A stretch of 5,331 bases of DNA from Candidatus Omnitrophota bacterium (lineage in GTDB: Bacteria; Ratteibacteria; UBA8468; B48-G9; JAFGKM01), in the NCBI GenBank assembly GCA_023819365.1, contig JAMWBP010000062.1, positions 1 to 5,331 on the forward strand. The letters are read 5' to 3'. Positions 1 through 4,151 of this stretch are shown piece after piece; positions within the stretch are counted from its first letter, which is position 1; every line of letters starts with the position of its first letter. The notes under the pieces are model-generated. The model made no database searches. It worked only from the letters and a program-made list of their open reading frames with translations, and was not told the DNA's origin. The position numbers and the translations under genes were made by a program.

Positions 1-18
1 TTCGTGATAGATTTCTTG

Positions 19-44
19 ATAAGGCAACTCAATAAGGCAACTCA
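19..44. repeat. perfect 13-bp tandem duplication
   Basis: The 13-mer ATAAGGCAACTCA occurs twice with no gap, at 19-31 and 32-44. The frame starting at base 3 is open from the window edge and reads ...FLDKATQ, then meets TAA at 33-35 inside the second copy. If one copy is removed, the same frame reads on as ...FLDKATQLFEN to the TAA at 58-60. If a gene enters from the left, the duplication (13 = 4 codons + 1) would therefore have shifted its frame and shortened its C-terminus by four residues. Too little of the gene is visible to say it is real. Frame 1 is also open to the TAA at 58-60, so coding status is undecided. The duplication itself is certain. Confidence 0.9.
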
Positions 45-49
45 GTTAT

Positions 50-77
50 TTGAAAACTAACAGAAAATAAGTATAAT
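50..77 (+). promoter_or_regulatory. sigma70-type promoter of the tRNA-Lys gene
   Basis: A -35 box TTGAAA (50-55) and a consensus -10 box TATAAT (72-77) are separated by 16 bp. The expected start at about 83-85 leaves only a few bases before the tRNA 5' end at 88, as is usual for single tRNA units. The -35 box overlaps a TAA stop at 58-60 only by proximity: any upstream gene would end just inside the spacer. Confidence 0.8.
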
Positions 78-87
78 AATGGAGCGT

Positions 88-161
<74 letters not shown>

Positions 162-166
162 CTTCT

Positions 167-203
167 CCTCACCCGCACCCTCTCCCTACAAGTGGGGCGA
201 GGG
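167..203 (+). repeat. dispersed C/G-rich hairpin repeat, copy 1 (degraded)
   Basis: The 5' part reads CCTCACCCGCACCCTCTCCC. After a 7-base loop the 3' part GGGGCGAGGG pairs back: CCCTC (178-182) with GAGGG (199-203), and CCC with GGG inside, with one T/C mismatch. It starts 5 bases after the tRNA. It shares the CTCACC...CCCTCTCCC core with the copies at 221-263 and 3237-3283. Such CCCTCACCC/CCCTCTCCC intergenic palindromes are common in many bacterial genomes. No T-tract follows, so it is not a canonical intrinsic terminator, though it could protect the 3' end of either convergent transcript. Confidence 0.75.
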
Positions 204-220
204 AAGAAGGCAGAAATCCA

Positions 221-263
221 TCACCTATACCCTCTCCCCAAAGTTAAGAGGAAAAGAAGAGGG
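221..263 (+). repeat. dispersed C/G-rich hairpin repeat, copy 2 (decayed)
   Basis: TCACCTATACCCTCTCCCC is followed by a purine-rich arm ending in GAAGAGGG. Only the outer CCCTC (230-234) and GAGGG (259-263) still pair cleanly; the inner part of the 3' arm has become A-rich. It lies 17 bases after copy 1 in the same orientation, so the pair looks like a tandem insertion or duplication that then diverged. It sits just beyond the stop of the methyltransferase gene, in the convergent gap 162-284, which contains no gene. Confidence 0.6.
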
Positions 264-284
264 AAATAAGTATTGGTTCAAATT

Positions 285-872
285 TTACTTTGTAAAGGTA
301 AGAAGAAAAAAGTCATCTTCATCAATCCCATTGATAAGTTTAAATCCGAATGGTTCAAAGGATTCTTTAAGAAATGAAATGTCTTTTATAATATCCTCTT
401 TTATAATTGGATGTGTGGCCTGATGCAATTTATTTACAAACTTTCTCCCTGTCGGATGCGAGATAATGAAAAGTCCTTTCTTCTTCAAGATACGATATAC
501 CTCTCTTAAAACAGATGGTTTTTCTTCAAAGTGAGGATAACAGGAATTTGCAATAACTCTGTCAAAAAATGTATCTGCAAAGTGTGTCTTCCTTATATCC
601 ATAACAAAAGGTCTTACATTGGCAGGGAATTTTTTTTCTTTTAATTTTTCTATCATCTTCTCTGCGAAGTCAATGGCAAAGATATTGACTTTCGTTTCTA
701 CTTCAAGTATATAAGGAATAAGCACCCCTGTTCCTGTCCCTACATCTAATATATTTTGACCTTTTTTTATACATACTTCAGAGATAATTCTTCTATACTT
801 TTCCGGACTTACAATATCTTTTTCATCCCAGTTATCTGCTAGATTATTAAAAAACTCCTTTTTATCTACCAT
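285..872 (-). CDS. class I SAM-dependent methyltransferase in a metal-transport operon
   Basis: A 195-aa soluble protein of the Rossmann-fold methyltransferase type (Methyltransf_11/25-like). Motif I is LDVGTGTG (residues 42-49), the acidic residue that should hold the SAM ribose is D68 (FAID), and D92 in VMDI fits the adenine-contact position. The strand-4 region is FDRVIANSCYPHF (103-115), followed by LREVYRILKKKGLFIISHP (122-140). The segment HPTGRKFVNKLH (139-150) contains polar residues that could form the acceptor site. The acceptor substrate cannot be named: it may be a small molecule, and protein or RNA is not excluded. The ATG (870-872) overlaps the end of the permease gene by 11 bp and has AAGG as its Shine-Dalgarno, so it is probably translationally coupled. 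It is the last gene of the operon. The family call is firm; the function is open. Confidence 0.88.
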   Translation of the reverse strand: MVDKKEFFNNLADNWDEKDIVSPEKYRRIISEVCIKKGQNILDVGTGTGVLIPYILEVETKVNIFAIDFAEKMIEKLKEKKFPANVRPFVMDIRKTHFADTFFDRVIANSCYPHFEEKPSVLREVYRILKKKGLFIISHPTGRKFVNKLHQATHPIIKEDIIKDISFLKESFEPFGFKLINGIDEDDFFLLTFTK

Positions 873-1674
873 CTCTTACCTTCTTTGGAGAAAAAAGAAC
901 AGATAATATAAATATAACTGTTGAAACAATAACTATAGAAGCACCTGCGGGGAGATTAAACTGTGCTGAAAAGAAAAGTCCACTCCATCCTGACACGACT
1001 CCAAACAGAGAAGAAAGTATGTACATCTTTTTCATAGAGTATGTTATCTGGTAAGCAGAGGCAGCAGGATTTACCACAAGAGCGAATACAAGGAGACCAC
1101 CAACTGACTTCAGTGTTGTACTTATGGTTATCCCTGTGAGAAAAAGTATGAGGTAGAAAAATATGGTCGCAGATATACCGCTTGCCTTTGCCATCTCTCT
1201 ATTGAATATAACTGACTGAATTTCTTTGAAAAACAGAGTTGTAAAGATTATTGTTAAAGCCAATGTGATAATAAGAAGGGTGATATCTTTTAATGTTACA
1301 GTGAGGATACTTCCCCACAAAAGATTTAATGCCTGACTTTTTGCTTCCGGTAAAATACCCATAAAGAGGAAGGCAAGTCCTAATGTTGAGGAAAATATAA
1401 TTCCTATGGATGTGTCGGGATGTAATTGTCCTTTGTCTGAAAGTGGTCCAAGTATAGCACAGGCAAGGAAACTGAAAAAGAATGCAAACAAAACAGGTGG
1501 CTTGCCAAGGATAAGTCCTAATAATGCACCTGCAAACGCAGCGTGAGATATAGCAACTCCTATAAAGGAAATGCGCATCGTCACTATCCAGACACCGACT
1601 ATACCACAGGAAATACCTGCAAGAAGTGCTGAGATAAGTGCCATCTGAAAAAATTTAAATCCTATCAGTCCCAT
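862..1674 (-). CDS. ABC-3 family metal transporter permease (ZnuB/TroC-like)
   Basis: A 270-aa membrane protein with about eight or nine hydrophobic segments, roughly at residues 11-33, 36-57, 60-76, 88-109, 130-149, 169-186, 191-208, 217-237 and 243-262. Family hallmarks are visible: AISHAAFAGALLG (41-53, with H44), the cytoplasmic coupling segment F-x-x-E-x-A-x-A-x-G (157-166, FNREMAKASG) that should contact the ATPase, LKSVGGLLVFALVVNPAA (188-205), and LPAGASIV (241-248). It should form the homodimeric channel for a divalent metal. Length is normal for the family. Its ATG overlaps the ATPase stop by 10 bp. The upstream sequence GAGACGGAACA holds only a weak Shine-Dalgarno, which fits coupling. 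Met11 is a possible but less likely start. Zn versus Mn cannot be told from this subunit. Confidence 0.93.
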   Translation of the reverse strand: MGLIGFKFFQMALISALLAGISCGIVGVWIVTMRISFIGVAISHAAFAGALLGLILGKPPVLFAFFFSFLACAILGPLSDKGQLHPDTSIGIIFSSTLGLAFLFMGILPEAKSQALNLLWGSILTVTLKDITLLIITLALTIIFTTLFFKEIQSVIFNREMAKASGISATIFFYLILFLTGITISTTLKSVGGLLVFALVVNPAASAYQITYSMKKMYILSSLFGVVSGWSGLFFSAQFNLPAGASIVIVSTVIFILSVLFSPKKVRDGR

Positions 1675-2384
1675 TGTTCCGTCTCAATCTTTTTCAAAAA
1701 TACCTCTTTTCCTCCATCAAAGATAAGTTTTCCATCTTCCATCCAGATAATTCTTGAACAGAGCGATTTTACAGTTTCTATATCATGAGATACTATAAGA
1801 ATTGTAAGATGCTTTTTTTTATGGATATCTTTCAGGATGGCTATTACCTTTTCCATCATTTTGATGTCTAACCAGGCAAATATCTCATCAAGAAGCAAAA
1901 TCTCCGGTTCTTTCATCAATGCCCTTGCTATCAGGGTTCTTTTTCTCTCCCCACCAGACAACTGTCCAAATGGTTTTTTAAGTAGATGCTCTATCTCTAA
2001 TAAAATACTTATTTCATCTATCAGTTCTTTTTCCCTTTTACCCGGGAATTTAAATAGTCCTGTTTTCCCATAGCATCCCATATAGACAACATCTTCTGTA
2101 AGAACAGGAAGTTTTGGGTCAACATCAAAGTATTGAGGGACATAACCTATGATACGCCGGAACCTGTTTTCATTGAAGATATTTAATATCTCACCATCTA
2201 TATAAACCTTCCCTTTCTTTATCATCGCAAGTCCGTTTATAGCACATAAGAGAGTTGTTTTTCCTGCCCCATTAGGTCCAAATAGACCAACAAACTCTCC
2301 ATCTTCTATCTCAAGGGAGAGGTTTTTTATTACTGTTTCTGTGAGATAACCAACAGATATATTATCTAATTTTATTTTCTTCAT
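1665..2384 (-). CDS. metal ABC transporter ATP-binding protein (ZnuC/TroB-like)
   Basis: A 239-aa cytoplasmic ATPase with all core motifs. Walker A is GPNGAGKT (36-43), the Q-loop is in GYVPQ (Q84), the signature is LSGGE (142-146), Walker B is ILLLDE (162-167) with catalytic E167, and the switch histidine is H200 in VSHD. It should power the permease encoded next to it as a dimer. The D-loop reads AWLD (170-173), where related ATPases more often have a glycine or alanine in place of the tryptophan. This is unusual but unlikely to stop hydrolysis. The ATG overlaps the end of the binding-protein gene by 23 bp. An AGGA lies 12 bases upstream of it, a long spacing. Placement between a TroA-like protein and an ABC-3 permease fixes the metal-uptake assignment. 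Confidence 0.94.
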   Translation of the reverse strand: MKKIKLDNISVGYLTETVIKNLSLEIEDGEFVGLFGPNGAGKTTLLCAINGLAMIKKGKVYIDGEILNIFNENRFRRIIGYVPQYFDVDPKLPVLTEDVVYMGCYGKTGLFKFPGKREKELIDEISILLEIEHLLKKPFGQLSGGERKRTLIARALMKEPEILLLDEIFAWLDIKMMEKVIAILKDIHKKKHLTILIVSHDIETVKSLCSRIIWMEDGKLIFDGGKEVFLKKIETEQWD

Positions 2385-3183
2385 ATAACTTTATTATCCT
2401 TTCAGTATTTTTATATAATGTAGCTCTAAGTGTTGGTGTCTCCGGATATCCTTCAGGAAAGTTTGATATGGTAGTGTGGGGCACTTTTAATTCATCTGCT
2501 ATTACCTCACCAGTATCCGGACCTGCCTGAAGGTTATCAATTACAAAGTATATCCTTTCTTTTTTCCCTACCTCTATAAGTTTTTTTATATCAGAAGGGG
2601 TGAGTTCTTCTTTTCTACCATATGTGGCTACAACCTTAAAGCCAATATATTCAAGCATCTCTCTGATATGGTTATTGCACATAACAGGCATACCTGCAAG
2701 TTTCTTCTCTTTTATTATCTCCTTTATTCTCCCATCCGTCTCTTCTATCTCTTTAATGGCTTTTCTGTAATTGTCTTCAAAAAAACTTCTGTATTGTGGA
2801 AATTTTTCAGAAATGGCTGCTGTTACTTCATTATATATTTTTTTCTGATTATCTAAGGCAAACCAACTACCTTCAGTTTTTACAATTACAAGTGAAAAGG
2901 CAGGACTTTTTATAATGTCTTTTATCTGTTGGATATATGGTTCAAATCCCTGTCCAAAAAGGAGTCCGCTTTTTTCTATACTTGCAAGATGACTTCCTTT
3001 GATATCAAAGTGTCCTGGACAGTAGCCGGATGGAGTGAGCGTTTCCACTCTAAATCTGTCTTTTACAATCTCTTTTACAACGGAAGACAGAACACTTGTA
3101 GTTGTAATAATCTCCTGAGAGAACCCATTACATACAGATATTAACAACACCATAAGTAAGAAAAAGTGTATCTTTATTCTCAT
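2362..3183 (-). CDS. TroA/ZnuA-like metal-binding periplasmic protein, variant metal site
   Basis: A 273-aa cluster A-I solute-binding protein. It has a signal peptide: n-region MRIKIH, hydrophobic core 7-17, likely signal peptidase I cut after S22 (GFS/QE). The family layout is recognisable: ITTTSVLSSVVKEI at 26-39, the first ligand region PSGYCPGHFDIKGS (51-64), GQGFEPYI (78-84), a long linking helix at about 113-160, H172 at the third-ligand position followed by YIGFKVVATYG (179-189), and YFVIDNLQAGPDTG (212-225). H58 fits the first ligand and H172 the third. The second histidine, normally in a PHxWL-type motif, is absent: the region reads EGSWFALDN (104-112). C55 and C169 lie near the remaining histidines. 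There is no His-rich loop. GGGGA precedes the ATG. It is first in the operon and should deliver metal to the permease. The metal is uncertain. Confidence 0.9.
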   Translation of the reverse strand: MRIKIHFFLLMVLLISVCNGFSQEIITTTSVLSSVVKEIVKDRFRVETLTPSGYCPGHFDIKGSHLASIEKSGLLFGQGFEPYIQQIKDIIKSPAFSLVIVKTEGSWFALDNQKKIYNEVTAAISEKFPQYRSFFEDNYRKAIKEIEETDGRIKEIIKEKKLAGMPVMCNNHIREMLEYIGFKVVATYGRKEELTPSDIKKLIEVGKKERIYFVIDNLQAGPDTGEVIADELKVPHTTISNFPEGYPETPTLRATLYKNTERIIKLYEENKIR

Positions 3184-3259
3184 TCTTCCCCTTTGCCTTT
3201 GTGTCCACTCTCCTTTTTCTCTCTCCCCCTTGTTTTCCCCTCACCTTCTCCTCCTCCCC
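3184..3259 (-). other. strongly purine-rich leader of the metal-transport operon
   Basis: On the plus strand only 6 of 76 bases are purines (3195, 3201, 3203, 3207, 3232, 3243), so the minus-strand transcript is almost pure A/G ahead of the binding-protein ATG. It holds several G-rich runs that could act as ribosome binding sites, the nearest being GGGGA about 4 bases before the ATG. No open reading frame of note and no metal-riboswitch fold were recognised. Its outer part merges with the 5' arm of the hairpin repeat at 3237-3283. Confidence 0.6.
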
Positions 3260-3283
3260 GATGGGGAGAGGGAGGGTGAGGGG
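3237..3283 (-). repeat. dispersed C/G-rich hairpin repeat, copy 3 (long and nearly perfect)
   Basis: The two arms pair over 21 bp around a 3-base loop (GAT, 3260-3262). The outer stem is CCCCTCACC (3237-3245) with GGTGAGGGG (3275-3283). After a 2-base bulge (TT, 3246-3247), the inner stem is CTCCTCCTCCCC (3248-3259) with GGGGAGAGGGAG (3263-3274), with one C/A mismatch and one G-T pair. The minus-strand reading CTCACCCTCCCTCTCCCC matches the core of copies 1 and 2 best, so this copy is inverted relative to them. It lies between the prepilin-like gene's stop and the metal operon. No U-tract follows on either strand, so it is better called a mobile-type or structural repeat than an intrinsic terminator. 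Confidence 0.85.
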
Positions 3284-3290
3284 CATTTTA

Positions 3291-3319
3291 ACTTTATTAT
3301 TTAGAGTTTAAAGTTTCAA
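3291..3319 (-). promoter_or_regulatory. weak candidate promoter of the metal-transport operon
   Basis: On the minus strand TTGAAA (3319-3314) is followed after 17 bp by TAAAGT (3296-3291), which matches TATAAT at four of six positions. A perfect 7-bp inverted repeat, AACTTTA/TAAAGTT (3290-3296 and 3309-3315), spans most of it and could be an operator. Transcription from here would start near 3284, placing the long hairpin (3237-3283) at the very 5' end of the operon mRNA. The alternative is read-through from the prepilin-like gene, whose stop is at 3322. Confidence 0.25.
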
Positions 3320-3321
3320 AT

Positions 3322-4026
3322 TTAATATGATGTATCCCAGTATTTTCTCCAGTCAGGGGTTATAACCGTTCCTTGTGCACCGGTTCCGTCTGCATTACTG
3401 TGATAATCCTCCGGCTTCATCCATTTTACACTACCATCACCAAAAAGTATATTACTTCCCCCTGAGTGTATTCTGCATACAGTCCAGAAAGATGTCATAC
3501 CACCGCCCAATATTCCTCCGGGACTTAACTCAGTATCGTTTCTATAAGGGGGTCCTGCATTACATCCACCCTGTCCATCAGAAGGTCTTCCCCACTCAAC
3601 AACAAGGATTTTATTTGCTATATTCCTTATCTGCCCTTCCTTTCTTCCTACAAATCCGGGAATTGTACCACCCACAGGGATAGAGCCGATATTATATCCC
3701 TGTCCATAATACCAGTTGCTTAAGGGTATGGTTTTTCCATGCCTGCTTGGACAGTAGCCTACCTTATTTCTCATATCATCAGAGACATAACTCCAGAGTT
3801 TTGTCTTCCAATATGGGTTGTCAGGATACCTTGTGTCATAATCCATTTTATAAATCTCAAAAGCGATACCTATTTGTTTAAGATTTGATATACATAGTAC
3901 ACTTCTTGCCTTTTCTCTTGCCTGGCTTAATGCTGGTAGCAACATCGCTGCAAGGATAGCGATTATCGCTACCACAACCAGCAACTCTATAAGGGTAAAC
4001 CCGTCCTTTTCCCTTCTCCTATTCAT
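3322..4026 (-). CDS. prepilin-type protein with H-X9-DG motif (pseudopilin-like)
   Basis: A 234-aa protein with a textbook type IV prepilin leader. MNRRREKDG is followed by [19 protein letters not shown], so prepilin peptidase should cut after G9 and methylate F10; E14 is the conserved Glu at +5. The hydrophobic helix runs from about 12 to 30, then [11 protein letters not shown]. Near the C-terminus H187 is followed by nine residues and D197-G198 ([11 protein letters not shown]). This is the H-X9-DG processing-associated motif known from the large prepilin-like families of Planctomycetes, Verrucomicrobia and Lentisphaerae. Cysteines are at 45, 92, 155 and 184. The ATG has a strong AGGAGG Shine-Dalgarno (complement of 4031-4036). 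No secretion or pilus-assembly genes are nearby, so this is a stand-alone surface or periplasmic protein of unknown specific role. Divergence from a glycosidase gene suggests a link to polysaccharide use. Confidence 0.92.
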   Translation of the reverse strand: MNRRREKDGFTLIELLVVVAIIAILAAMLLPALSQAREKARSVLCISNLKQIGIAFEIYKMDYDTRYPDNPYWKTKLWSYVSDDMRNKVGYCPSRHGKTIPLSNWYYGQGYNIGSIPVGGTIPGFVGRKEGQIRNIANKILVVEWGRPSDGQGGCNAGPPYRNDTELSPGGILGGGMTSFWTVCRIHSGGSNILFGDGSVKWMKPEDYHSNADGTGAQGTVITPDWRKYWDTSY

Positions 4027-4051
4027 TTTTCCCTCCTTTCTTTTTGTTAAA

Positions 4052-4081
4052 GTGCTACTATTTTAACATTCGTGCTACTAT
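4052..4081. repeat. two 10-bp direct repeats with 20-bp period, operator-like
   Basis: GTGCTACTAT occurs at 4052-4061 and again at 4072-4081, with starts exactly 20 bp apart, about two helical turns, so both copies face the same side of the DNA. The second copy fills part of the spacer between the -35 and -10 boxes of the prepilin-like promoter. The first touches the -10 box and covers the expected start site. The first copy is also flanked by GTTAAA (4046-4051) and TTTAAC (4062-4067), a perfect 6-bp inverted repeat. A regulator bound here should repress the prepilin-like gene. I do not recognise the motif as belonging to a known regulator. Confidence 0.8.
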
Positions 4082-4088
4082 ATGTCAA
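4060..4088 (-). promoter_or_regulatory. near-consensus sigma70 promoter of the prepilin-like gene
   Basis: Read on the minus strand, a perfect -35 box TTGACA (4088-4083) and a -10 box TAAAAT (4065-4060, five of six) are separated by 17 bp. The expected start near 4053 gives a leader of about 27 bases containing the AGGAGG ribosome binding site. Such a strong core promoter overlapped by repeated sites suggests default activity held down by a repressor. Confidence 0.8.
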
Positions 4089-4098
4089 GTGGAATTTT

Positions 4099-4127
4099 TT
4101 GTGGAGGATAATAATATTTTGTAAAAT
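4099..4127 (+). promoter_or_regulatory. candidate promoter of the GH172 gene
   Basis: TTGTGG (4099-4104, only TTG matches the consensus) and TAAAAT (4122-4127) are 17 bp apart. A start near 4134 would lie about 18 bases before the GH172 ATG. The -35 box is poor, so activation by a regulator, or a different start, is possible. Another -10-like sequence, TATAAA, is at 4130-4135 but lacks a -35 box at normal spacing. Confidence 0.35.
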
Positions 4128-4128
4128 A
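4115..4128. promoter_or_regulatory. palindrome TATTTT-GT-AAAATA, possible operator
   Basis: The 6-bp arms TATTTT (4115-4120) and AAAATA (4123-4128) are perfect inverted repeats around GT. They cover the candidate -10 box of the GH172 promoter. The stretch is AT-rich, so a chance palindrome of this length is possible. It differs from the direct repeats at 4052-4081, so if real it implies a second regulator or separate control of the divergent genes. Confidence 0.35.
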
Positions 4129-4140
4129 CTATAAATATAG

Positions 4141-4146
4141 AGGAGG
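4141..4146 (+). promoter_or_regulatory. ribosome binding site AGGAGG of the GH172 gene
   Basis: A full anti-16S match, AGGAGG, lies 5 bases before the ATG at 4152, an optimal spacing. It fixes this start codon over later methionines. Confidence 0.85.
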
Positions 4147-4151
4147 ACAAA

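Noticed and set aside
162..284. Intrinsic terminators for the tRNA and the methyltransferase gene
   Set aside because: The hairpins here have no T-run on either strand and share a core sequence with the repeat at 3237-3283, so they are better described as repeat copies.
1837..2073. Plus-strand open frame inside the ATPase gene
   Set aside because: Antisense to the region encoding the ATPase signature and Walker B motifs; no domain or ribosome binding site of its own.
2362..3183. Lipoprotein signal with C18 as the acylated cysteine
   Set aside because: The residues before C18 are I-S-V; valine at -1 does not fit a lipobox, while a signal peptidase I site after S22 is plausible.
3290..3315. 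Terminator of the prepilin-like gene
   Set aside because: The 7-bp stem is almost all A/T with a 12-base loop and has no U-tract in the direction of transcription.
3184..3321. Metal-sensing riboswitch in the leader of the transport operon
   Set aside because: No recognisable conserved riboswitch core was seen; the leader is low-complexity purine plus a simple hairpin.
3375..3683. Plus-strand open frame of 102 codons inside the prepilin-like gene
   Set aside because: It lies antisense to a gene with clear prepilin and H-X9-DG motifs, and its translation looks like low-quality antisense protein with no domain.
4052..4081. Start of a CRISPR array
   Set aside because: Only two 10-bp repeats with a 10-bp gap, inside a promoter; far too short for CRISPR repeats and spacers.
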